From contig JANYCA010000172.1 in the NCBI GenBank assembly GCA_025360525.1, forward strand, positions 1-64,000: a DNA stretch of 64,000 nucleotides, in the 5' to 3' direction. A program made the translations under genes and the position numbers. Under the pieces are notes generated by a model. The model saw only the letters and a program-made list of their open reading frames with translations. It ran no database searches and was not told the DNA's origin. Position 1 is the first letter of the stretch. Each line of letters opens with the position of its first letter. This document shows, piece by piece, positions 56,975-64,000 of the stretch. The DNA comes from Chitinophagaceae bacterium (GTDB lineage: Bacteria; Bacteroidota; Bacteroidia; Chitinophagales; Chitinophagaceae).

Positions 56975-57745
56975 TTACGATACATCTTCTGTTGTTAAGC
57001 CTGCAGATAAATATTCCCTGTTAAGCCTCGCAATATTGGATACTGAAATTCCTTTAGGACATTCAGCCTCGCATGCGTAGGTATTGGTACAGTTACCGAA
57101 TCCTTCTTTATCCATTTGTGCCACCATACTCAACACCCTTGATTCTCTTTCCGGCCCTCCTTGTGGCAATAACGCCAGTTGAGATACCTTGGCACCTACA
57201 AATAACATCGCACTGCCATTTACGCAAGCAGCAACACAAGCGCCACAACCAATGCAGGCAGCAGCCATAAATGCATCATCTGCATTCTTTTTATCAATTA
57301 AAATTGCATTGGCATCAACTGCGTTGCCTGTATTTACCGAAACATAACCTCCCGATTGTATAATGCGATCGAAAGCAGACCTGTTAACCATAAGATCTTT
57401 TATTACGGGAAAAGCCTTGCTCCTCCATGGTTCTACAACAATAGTATCTCCATCTTTAAACGCTCTCATGTGAAGTTGGCAGGTAGTATTGGCTGCCCAT
57501 GGACCATGTGCCCGTCCATTAATATACATGCTACATGCTCCGCAGATACCTTCCCTACAATCATGATCAAATGTTATGGCATCTTTTCCATTAAGTATCA
57601 GTTGCTCATTTAACACATCAAACATTTCCAGAAAAGACATCTCGGAGGAAATATCGTTTACCTGGTAAGTTTCAAAACTACCGGCTGTTTTGCTATTTGT
57701 TTGGCGCCACACTTTTAGTGTGAGATTCATATTGTAGTGCTCCAT
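56975..57745 (-). CDS. sdhB: Succinate dehydrogenase/fumarate reductase iron-sulfur subunit
   Basis: The 256-residue electron-transfer subunit passes electrons between SdhA and the membrane quinone site. Cysteine motifs for all three clusters are visible: the [2Fe-2S] ligands in [16 protein letters not shown] plus TTCQLHM, and the [4Fe-4S]/[3Fe-4S] motifs [15 protein letters not shown] and [14 protein letters not shown]. The ATG at 57745 gives [10 protein letters not shown]; an ATG at 57730 ([10 protein letters not shown]) is also possible. It is the last gene of sdhC-sdhA-sdhB and starts 28 bp after sdhA. Confidence 0.96.
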   Translation of the reverse strand: MEHYNMNLTLKVWRQTNSKTAGSFETYQVNDISSEMSFLEMFDVLNEQLILNGKDAITFDHDCREGICGACSMYINGRAHGPWAANTTCQLHMRAFKDGDTIVVEPWRSKAFPVIKDLMVNRSAFDRIIQSGGYVSVNTGNAVDANAILIDKKNADDAFMAAACIGCGACVAACVNGSAMLFVGAKVSQLALLPQGGPERESRVLSMVAQMDKEGFGNCTNTYACEAECPKGISVSNIARLNREYLSAGLTTEDVS

Positions 57746-57773
57746 AGTTGATGCTTATATTGTTGTGTTGTAA

Positions 57774-59750
57774 TTATTTATAACTTCTTTGGCTAGGTTT
57801 TACCACTTCAAAATTTAGTATCTCTTTATTCAACTCCCATTCGCTGTCTCCTTTGTATTCCCAGGCAGCAACGTAGCAAAAATTTTCATCATCACGTTTA
57901 GCCTCACCATCTTCTGTCTGACTTTCTTCTCTAAAGTGACCCCCGCAACTTTCATTTCTATTCAGTGCATCTTTACACATCAATTCTCCCAATTCAATAA
58001 AGTCTGCTACTCTTCCAGCTTTATCTAATTCCGGGTTCATATTCATTATTTCACCGGGTATTTTAACATCGTTCCAGAATTCTTTTTTTAATGCCTGTAT
58101 TTCGGCAATTGCTTCTTTCAACCCTTCCTCATTGCGGGCCATTCCACATTTATTCCACATAATTAAACCTAACCTTTTGTGAAAACTTTCTACGGTTTTT
58201 GTTCCCTTAATATTCATCAATGCATTTATCCTTTCACTTACTGCTTTTTCTGTTTCAGCAAATGCAGGATGTGTCGTTGGAATGCTGGCTGTGCGGATTT
58301 CATCGGCCAGGTAATTACCCAATGTGTAGGGTATTACAAAATAACCATCCGCTAGTCCCTGCATTAATGCAGATGCGCCCAATCTATTAGCGCCGTGGTC
58401 ACTAAAGTTGGCTTCACCCAATGCATATAGCCCTTTTATGGTGGTTTGCAGTTCATAATCTACCCATAATCCGCCCATTGTATAATGCACAGCAGGAAAT
58501 ATTCTCATCGGCATTTCATACGGGTTTTCACCAGTAATTTTTTCATACATATTAAACAGGTTGCCATATTTTTCTTTAACGACGGCTTTGCCCATAGTGA
58601 TAATAGTAGCCTCATCGGCATTGTCATTGCGCTGTTTGCTCACTTCTATTTTACCGTAACGTAGGAATGCATCGGCAAAATCAAGGTATACAGCCAGTTT
58701 AGTAGTACCAACACCAAAACCTTCGTCACATCTTTCTTTTGCAGCCCGGGATGCAACATCCCTTGGAACAAGATTACCAAAAGCAGGGTACCTTCTTTCC
58801 AGGTAATAATCTCTCTCCTCTTCCGGAATATCAGTTGCATTACGAGTTTCATTTTTTAGTTTTGGAACCCATATTCTGCCGTCATTACGTAAACTTTCAC
58901 TCATAAGCGTGAGTTTACTTTGGTATTCCCCACTAACCGGAATACAGGTAGGGTGAATTTGTGTAAAGCACGGATTACCAAAAAAAGCACCCTTTTTATG
59001 TGCCTTCCAGGCAGCAGTTACGTTACTACCCATGGCGCTTGTACTTAAATAAAATACATTACCATACCCACCGCTGCATAAAAGAACAGCGTGACCAAAA
59101 TGTCTTTCCAATTCTCCCGTTACAAGATCTCTTGCTATTATCCCTCTTGCTTTCCCATCTATCATCACTACATCTTCCATCTCGTGGCGGGCATACATGG
59201 TAACATTACCTAAAGCCACTTGCCTTTCCAATGCGCTGTATGCACCCAATAATAATTGCTGACCGGTTTGTCCGGCTGCATAAAATGTACGTTGCACCTG
59301 AGTACCACCAAAGCTTCTGTTGCTTAATAATCCACCATATTCCCGTGCAAAGGGAACACCTTGTGCAACACATTGATCAATAATGCCATTACTTACCTCA
59401 GCAAGGCGATGCACATTACCTTCTCTTGAGCGATAATCTCCACCTTTCACCGTATCGTAAAAAAGGCGAAAAACAGAGTCCCCGTCATTTTGATAATTTT
59501 TAGCAGCATTAATGCCTCCCTGTGCCGCAATACTATGCGCTCGTCGGGGACTATCGTTGTAACAAAATGCTTTTACTTTATATCCCATTTCTCCCAATGA
59601 AGCTGCAGCACTAGCTCCTGCTAATCCCGTACCTACTACCACCACTTCGAGTTTACGCTTATTAGAAGGATTTACCAGTTTTACATGGCCCTTATAGTCA
59701 TTCCACTTTTCATGCATCTCCCCATTAGGGATTTTTGAATCTAAAGTCAT
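57774..59750 (-). CDS. sdhA: Succinate dehydrogenase/fumarate reductase flavoprotein subunit
   Basis: The 658-residue catalytic subunit oxidises succinate to fumarate (or the reverse) on the cytoplasmic face. It has the FAD-binding dinucleotide fold [24 protein letters not shown] near residues 36-59 and the covalent FAD histidine at about His72 in [16 protein letters not shown], then [29 protein letters not shown], and the C-terminal [20 protein letters not shown]. The length is typical of the Bacteroidota b558-type enzyme. It lies between sdhC and sdhB. Confidence 0.97.
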   Translation of the reverse strand: MTLDSKIPNGEMHEKWNDYKGHVKLVNPSNKRKLEVVVVGTGLAGASAAASLGEMGYKVKAFCYNDSPRRAHSIAAQGGINAAKNYQNDGDSVFRLFYDTVKGGDYRSREGNVHRLAEVSNGIIDQCVAQGVPFAREYGGLLSNRSFGGTQVQRTFYAAGQTGQQLLLGAYSALERQVALGNVTMYARHEMEDVVMIDGKARGIIARDLVTGELERHFGHAVLLCSGGYGNVFYLSTSAMGSNVTAAWKAHKKGAFFGNPCFTQIHPTCIPVSGEYQSKLTLMSESLRNDGRIWVPKLKNETRNATDIPEEERDYYLERRYPAFGNLVPRDVASRAAKERCDEGFGVGTTKLAVYLDFADAFLRYGKIEVSKQRNDNADEATIITMGKAVVKEKYGNLFNMYEKITGENPYEMPMRIFPAVHYTMGGLWVDYELQTTIKGLYALGEANFSDHGANRLGASALMQGLADGYFVIPYTLGNYLADEIRTASIPTTHPAFAETEKAVSERINALMNIKGTKTVESFHKRLGLIMWNKCGMARNEEGLKEAIAEIQALKKEFWNDVKIPGEIMNMNPELDKAGRVADFIELGELMCKDALNRNESCGGHFREESQTEDGEAKRDDENFCYVAAWEYKGDSEWELNKEILNFEVVKPSQRSYK

Positions 59751-59823
59751 AATTGTTGCTTTGTTAGATATTAAAAGTATTAGATAGCTTCAATAACAAA
59801 TTATTTTGTGGATGGTTTACCTA

Positions 59824-60495
59824 CTATTGAATCCAATTAAAATAAAATGCCAGAGGCATGCTGGCAAATAATAAACATATTATTACCGTGTAACCAATAC
59901 CTATAGATTTTATAATGGGAGTGTATCGCTTATGGTTAATACCCAAGGTTTGAAATGCGCTGCCAAACCCATGCAATAAATGCCAAAATAAAGATGTAAC
60001 TCCCGCAATGTAAATAACAACAACCCACCATTTGCTGAATTCTTCTTTCATTGCTGCATACAAATTATGTTCTTCGTCTCCCCTACCGTACAATGCAATT
60101 TTGGTACCCACGAAAAATTTTGAAATATGAATAATTAAAAAGAATAGTAGTAAGGTACCTAACAAACCCATGCTTCGGCTGTACCATTTGCTGTTTCTGT
60201 TTGCATCACTCCTTTCATATTTTACAGGCCTTGCGGCATTGTTTTGTTTCCACAATAATAGCCCTTGAATGATGTGGAGGAATAAACCAGCAAATAACCC
60301 GAGCTCCATTATGCGAATTACCCAGTTATGGCTCATAAAATGAGCTGCTGAATTAAAAGTATCTCCGTTGTCATTTACAAAAATGCTGGAATTTATGCCT
60401 GCATGAACTATTAAGAAAGTTATTAAAAAAAGGCCGGTTAGACCCATGGCAAATTTTTTGCCGATTGAAGCTGTGAAGAAAGATTTCCAGGTCAT
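59824..60495 (-). CDS. sdhC: Succinate dehydrogenase cytochrome b558 subunit
   Basis: The single membrane subunit, which carries haem and the quinone site. From the ATG at 60495 the product (223 residues) reads MTWKSFFTASIGKKFAMGLTGLFLI, followed by five hydrophobic helices; histidines at the expected points are LIVHAG, MSHNWVIRIMELGLFAGLFLHIIQG, FFLIIHISKFF and LFWHLLHGFGSAFQTLG. The open frame extends upstream to 60606, but those 37 residues lack the family pattern. It is the first gene of the operon; sdhA starts 73 bp downstream. Confidence 0.94.
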   Translation of the reverse strand: MTWKSFFTASIGKKFAMGLTGLFLITFLIVHAGINSSIFVNDNGDTFNSAAHFMSHNWVIRIMELGLFAGLFLHIIQGLLLWKQNNAARPVKYERSDANRNSKWYSRSMGLLGTLLLFFLIIHISKFFVGTKIALYGRGDEEHNLYAAMKEEFSKWWVVVIYIAGVTSLFWHLLHGFGSAFQTLGINHKRYTPIIKSIGIGYTVIICLLFASMPLAFYFNWIQ

Positions 60496-60609
60496 AAGAA
60501 AACAGTTATTTTTTATAATCATGCAAAAATACGTAAGGAAAAACCATAAATTTATTTTTATCAGTTTTTTATAAAAACAAAAAATACGGTTACACGAATA
60601 GAACAAACT

Positions 60610-61173
60610 TTACCGTAACTGGCGTAAAATCCAATTATCAACCTGCTGAAAAACGTAGTCAGGTTTTAAGGTTCTCCATTGGGGAAAATCCATTAATGCA
60701 ACATAATTAGTTAGCCTGGCCATTTTAAAATCGTACTGGCTTTGTTGTGGCATATCCACCAATACAATCCACCCGCCTTCATCCATTAACTGCTCATTCC
60801 ATTCTTCGTAATAGCTATCATCGCTGCTATGAAAGTTTAAGACATTTTCTGCTATAAAAATGAATTTTGTAATCCCATCTTTAAACATTTTATCGGTAAT
60901 ATCTCTTCTTAAAGTCATTACATCATTTTCTATGGCATCGTTCCATTCACCAATTAATTCAATAATAGCAAATGCCTGATCATAATCTACGTACAATATC
61001 TTCATGTATAATGTGCGGCTGCCAAATTCATCCCATTGCGGATGTATGTAGTAATTGTAGACTGTTTGAGAAAATTCAAATTCGCTGTAAGTGCGGCCAT
61101 AAAAGGGCGAACGTTTATCCTCTTCTGCAACGTAGAGGTGGCGCCAGTTGTAATACGGTTCAATATCCTGCAT
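60610..61173 (-). CDS. Uncharacterised protein upstream of sdhC
   Basis: A 187-residue soluble acidic protein with no signal peptide. Distinct features are the N-terminal YYNWRHLYVAEEDKRSPFYGRTYSEFEFS, the central DYDQAFAIIELIGEWNDAIENDVMTLRRDITDKM, and the aromatic C-terminus WRTLKPDYVFQQVDNWILRQL. I do not recognise a family. It lies 115 bp upstream of the sdhC start in the same direction and could be read into the sdh operon, but no terminator or promoter clearly settles this. Confidence 0.7.
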   Translation of the reverse strand: MQDIEPYYNWRHLYVAEEDKRSPFYGRTYSEFEFSQTVYNYYIHPQWDEFGSRTLYMKILYVDYDQAFAIIELIGEWNDAIENDVMTLRRDITDKMFKDGITKFIFIAENVLNFHSSDDSYYEEWNEQLMDEGGWIVLVDMPQQSQYDFKMARLTNYVALMDFPQWRTLKPDYVFQQVDNWILRQLR

Positions 61174-61378
61174 GTAACATATTTTTCAAAAGCCAATAAA
61201 GTGCTTTTTATTAAGGCAAAATTAAATATTGTAAACGAAAATACTTCTGTAATACTTAATTAATACCTAATAGTGTTTCGCATTTATTGCTGGTATGATA
61301 TCCGATTAAGATAGCTTTTAAAGAAAAAAATCTCAACAGCAAGTTTACTTTCATTTAAGAAAAACTTCTATTATGCCA

Positions 61379-61405
61379 ATAAAAAAGCCCCACTAAGTGG
61401 AGCCC
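61379..61405 (-). terminator. Terminator after the type A-sorted protein gene
   Basis: GC-C-CCACT and AGTGG-A-GC form a short imperfect stem, with a run of A on the plus strand left of it (T on the minus strand). It lies about 27 bp beyond the stop codon at 61432. Confidence 0.6.
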
Positions 61406-61431
61406 TCTTAATTTTTAACCCGTATATATCT

Positions 61432-62670
61432 TTATTGAACAATAATTTTTTCAGAAAACGCCAATTGCTTTCTTTCATTAAGTACTTTTAATAGATAGGT
61501 TCCCTTTGCAGTTTTAGATAACAGGTTGCAACTTTCCACCTGGTTGCCTCTTGAAATGGTAATTATTTTTGAACTAATTGTTCTGCCCGCTAAATCGGTG
61601 AACACCATATTGTATCTGCCTGGTTTTTGTCCCTCAAAAAATACATTAAATTGACTGCCTGTAACAGGGTTAGGAAAAACCCTGGCATCACTTGCACCAT
61701 CAAAAGACGGTAACGTGAATTTTGTTAAATCAAATTTATTGGTAGCGTCAGCCTCTTTTTGTAGTAAGAAATTACCATTGGCTAAATCTGAAGCATTAAA
61801 AGTTTTATCTACATTGGGAATACCAATTGCTTTTAAATCTTTAAAATTACACTTGTATAATCCTTCAAAAACATTGGCACTGCTTAAAACAATGTCTCCA
61901 TCATTATTAACTACTGCGCCATTGGTAGTATAATTTGAGGGCAGCCCTGTAATAGTGCCTGTAAAAGTGGCTACTCTTGAATTTACCTCAACAGTAAAAA
62001 CATTGTGGTTGGCAGATATTATAACTAATTTCCCGAAAGCATCAGCAAGCATATCCCCACCCCAGCTTGTACATTTATTGTGGATTGATAACCCGTTATT
62101 ACTAGCTGCATCAACAAGGTTACCCAAATCCTCTACCACGGCAGATTTTCCGGTTGAAAATCTGATTAGGTGATTGGCATCATTTGTAAGGGCATAACCA
62201 AAACCATCTTCAGCAATAACCATTCTTGTAATTTGATTTTCTTCGGGTAGATAAATAACGTTTGAAGCACCTACGGGAATAATATTCTTTTTAATAACGG
62301 TAAAACTGGCTTCCTTGCTCTCTAAATCTAAAAAACGGATATCAGCGAAATGCATTGGAGCAAAATACAGCCTGTTATGTCTGCTATCCAACGCACATGC
62401 TGCTACGCCAAATTCTGTGGGCTTTATATTTATTGGCGTTTGTGTACGGGCTTCATTATCATTTATAACCTTTGTCTTAAATGGAGTTTTATCTGCTTCA
62501 AATATCGTTTTTAAAACCCTTCCCGATGCAATGTCAATCTCTTTAATATCAGCCCAAAAAAAGTTATTGGTGCTTTTGCCGGTTATAGCATAAGTCCTGT
62601 TACTTTTTTGAGCGAATGCTGCAGCTGAGACTAAGATGAATGTTAGCGTAAGTAAAAATAAATGTTTCAT
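61432..62670 (-). CDS. Secreted protein with T9SS type A sorting domain
   Basis: A 412-residue exported protein (signal peptide ending SAAAFAQ). The body has repeats such as GVAACALDSRHNRLYFAPMHFADIRFLDL and MVIAEDGFGYALTNDANHLIRFSTG that suggest a beta-propeller. The last 80 residues match the Por_Secre_tail type A sorting domain: VFPNPVTGSQFNVFFEG, YNMVFTDLAGRTISSKIIT, KGTYLLKVLNERKQLAFSEKIIV. The protein should pass the inner membrane by Sec and the outer membrane by T9SS, with the tail removed. Ligand or enzyme activity is not evident. A dyad in its upstream region may regulate it. Confidence 0.87.
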   Translation of the reverse strand: MKHLFLLTLTFILVSAAAFAQKSNRTYAITGKSTNNFFWADIKEIDIASGRVLKTIFEADKTPFKTKVINDNEARTQTPINIKPTEFGVAACALDSRHNRLYFAPMHFADIRFLDLESKEASFTVIKKNIIPVGASNVIYLPEENQITRMVIAEDGFGYALTNDANHLIRFSTGKSAVVEDLGNLVDAASNNGLSIHNKCTSWGGDMLADAFGKLVIISANHNVFTVEVNSRVATFTGTITGLPSNYTTNGAVVNNDGDIVLSSANVFEGLYKCNFKDLKAIGIPNVDKTFNASDLANGNFLLQKEADATNKFDLTKFTLPSFDGASDARVFPNPVTGSQFNVFFEGQKPGRYNMVFTDLAGRTISSKIITISRGNQVESCNLLSKTAKGTYLLKVLNERKQLAFSEKIIVQ

Positions 62671-62754
62671 AAAAGTGTTGTTTAATATTTAAATGTAATT
62701 TAAAATACTTGCTTTAAAAAAACAATAAATAAGTTAAGATAATTTAAGTAGTAA

Positions 62755-62785
62755 CACAAATTTAAACTGGGATTATAAATTTGTG
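62755..62785. promoter_or_regulatory. Perfect 10-bp dyad upstream of the type A-sorted protein gene
   Basis: CACAAATTTA and TAAATTTGTG form an inverted repeat with an 11-nt centre. Each arm contains TAAATTTG, a full match to the Bacteroidota -7 box on its strand. The dyad could be an operator, a pair of opposed promoters, or a weak terminator for the GlcNAc-kinase-like gene. Confidence 0.45.
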
Positions 62786-62821
62786 TCAGAGGCCCAAAAA
62801 GTAAAATTCACAAAATGATAG

Positions 62822-63670
62822 TTACTGCTGTAACTGGTGATATTTTATTAAGCCATCCATAGGCTGTTTAAGTACATTTCCTAACTCTAAAACATAAGAC
62901 TGGCACATTTCTTTTAAAACATCTTTAAATCCATAAGCAACGCTTCCGGTAAAATGTATTGGTAGTGTCCAACTTTCCTTGTATTTGCATATGTGCGTAA
63001 AAAAAAAGTCATTAAAACTGTCCTCAATTATATTTTCAATCATAAAATGCCCCCGGTTTTCAACTAAAAAACCAACAAAGCCGGCAAGATACCTGTTGGG
63101 TAAGGGTTGCCTGTATACTGCATCGAGTATGGTGGCGCTATCTGTACTATATTTGGCGATAAACCTGTCCATCAAATCCGAGTCGAAAGTATTGTAAAGA
63201 AAATATTGAATTACTTTTTTCCCCATATAGGCGCCACTGCCTTCATCTCCTAAAATAAAACCCAAGCCAGGGCTGTTATTAACTATTTTTTTTCCATTAT
63301 AATAACATGAATTTGACCCAGTACCTAATATACAGGCCACGCCTTTATTATCGCCGCACAATGCTTTGGCAGCACCCATAATATCGCTGGTAATTTTTAA
63401 TTGGGCCTTGGCAAACGATTGCCGCAATGCCTGTTTTAAAATACTAATATTTATAGGGGTGCTGCATCCTGTTCCGTAAAAATGAATAATATCCGGAACT
63501 ACACCTCTTAAACCCGGCAACAATTCTTTTTCCAGAATGGATTTAATCTGCATCGTAGAAAGAAAGTAAGGGCTAATACCTTGTGTTACTATCTTTCGTT
63601 TTTTTTTTCCATCAAGCAGGCACCAATCAGCTTTGGTTGAGCCACTATCAGCAATTAATTGTATCGACAT
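62822..63670 (-). CDS. BadF/BadG-type ATPase, probable N-acetylglucosamine kinase
   Basis: A 282-residue cytoplasmic sugar-kinase-fold (ASKHA) protein. The phosphate-1 motif is IADSGSTKADWCLLDG (residues 5-20); other markers are IHFYGTGCSTP, ITSDIMGAAKALCGDNKGVACILGTGSNSCYYNG and LGFILGDEGSGAYMGKKVIQYFL. This matches the BadF/BadG/BcrA/BcrD group that includes N-acetylglucosamine kinase in Bacteroidota. It probably salvages amino sugars from peptidoglycan or chitin. It has no operon partner in view and precedes the type A-sorted protein gene by 150 bp. Confidence 0.88.
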   Translation of the reverse strand: MSIQLIADSGSTKADWCLLDGKKKRKIVTQGISPYFLSTMQIKSILEKELLPGLRGVVPDIIHFYGTGCSTPINISILKQALRQSFAKAQLKITSDIMGAAKALCGDNKGVACILGTGSNSCYYNGKKIVNNSPGLGFILGDEGSGAYMGKKVIQYFLYNTFDSDLMDRFIAKYSTDSATILDAVYRQPLPNRYLAGFVGFLVENRGHFMIENIIEDSFNDFFFTHICKYKESWTLPIHFTGSVAYGFKDVLKEMCQSYVLELGNVLKQPMDGLIKYHQLQQ

Positions 63671-63841
63671 ACTCGTTCAAATTTTATAGACGGTGACAAA
63701 TTAAACACATTTTAGCGACAGCCAAAATATAAATACCTATTGAAATACCTTATACACAAGTTCACTATTCCTTACCAATCAGCAAACACACTTTTTCGTT
63801 TAATTATAATTCAATTATTTTCGTGACAATTATAATTAAAG

Positions 63842-64000
63842 ATGAATAATAAAATACAGATTTGGCTTCCGTTGCTTTTGAGTATTACCCTGATAACTGG
63901 CATGCTACTTGGATATGCAATGAGAGACACCATGCCGGGAAATAACTTTTTTTCTTTGGAAAAACCTCATCCGTTGCAGGAAGTACTAGAGTTAATTAAG
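63842..64000 (+). CDS. S41-family C-terminal processing peptidase, N-terminal part (runs off right edge)
   Basis: Only 53 codons are present. The product begins MNNKIQIWLPLLLSITLIT, a membrane-anchoring or signal segment, followed by GMLLGYAMRDTMP and LQEVLELIK. This N-terminus is typical of Bacteroidota S41 (CtpA/Prc-like) proteases, whose PDZ and catalytic domains lie further on. Identification rests only on this short region. It is divergent from the GlcNAc-kinase-like gene with a 171-bp spacer. Confidence 0.65.
   Translation, partial: MNNKIQIWLPLLLSITLITGMLLGYAMRDTMPGNNFFSLEKPHPLQEVLELIK

Noticed and set aside
60496..60606. 37-residue N-terminal extension of SdhC
   Set aside because: The family start MTWKSFF is at 60495; upstream residues do not resemble cytochrome b558 subunits.

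Overview
The window is AT-rich DNA from a Bacteroidota bacterium, most probably Chitinophagaceae or a close relative. This assignment is inferred from gene content: type IX secretion (T9SS) type A and type B sorting tails, a PorP/SprF protein, the three-subunit b558-type succinate dehydrogenase, a BlaI/M56 pair, -7 boxes of the Bacteroidota TAnnTTTG type, and genes mostly lacking a strong Shine-Dalgarno sequence. I see no rRNA, tRNA, CRISPR array, prophage or intact transposase.

Layout. 1-3.7 kb: a leftward branched-chain amino-acid cluster transcribed leuA > leuB > ilvE > ilvD (ilvD runs off the left edge), with small palindromic repeats inside and between genes. 3.9-13 kb: an uncharacterised helical protein, a secreted lactonase-type beta-propeller, an MFS transporter, a solitary WcaJ-type sugar-phosphate transferase, a DhnA/FbaB-type class I aldolase, and a BlaI repressor/M56 sensor pair. 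13-20 kb: a 1724-residue secreted IgGFc/PKD protein with a type B sorting tail, preceded by a structured, terminator-ended leader, then a lipoprotein and cmk. 20.6-32 kb: housekeeping genes (clpC, an STAS protein, rnz, an esterase behind dapA, an L,D-transpeptidase, recN, a zinc-ribbon coiled-coil protein and nif3). 32.2-43.8 kb: a lipoprotein, then two tandem giant surface proteins (1603 and 1607 residues, about 15 PKD domains each, type B sorting tails) followed by porP/sprF. 44-50.5 kb: ychF, a fused SpmA/SpmB-type membrane protein, rpsF-rpsR-rplI, a lipoprotein L,D-transpeptidase and a glycine-rich RRM protein. 50.7-64 kb: an ada/ogt-type gene split by a 140-bp MITE-like insertion, hppD, an uncharacterised 1162-residue outer-membrane protein, sdhCAB, a type A-sorted secreted protein, a GlcNAc-kinase-like ATPase, and the start of an S41 protease gene.

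How the parts work together. The 32.9-43.8 kb block looks like one surface-display unit: two paralogous giant adhesin-like proteins exported by T9SS, with the PorP/SprF protein that typically accompanies type B substrates. The 1607-residue paralogue carries an 11-C tract that could make it phase-variable. The most interesting non-coding signals are (i) a pseudoknot-capable RNA leader ending in an intrinsic terminator upstream of the 1724-residue surface protein, (ii) a 26-bp motif repeated in opposite orientation just upstream of the divergent clpC and STAS genes, and (iii) the 140-bp element with 10-bp direct repeats that interrupts the ada-like gene and whose removal restores the frame.
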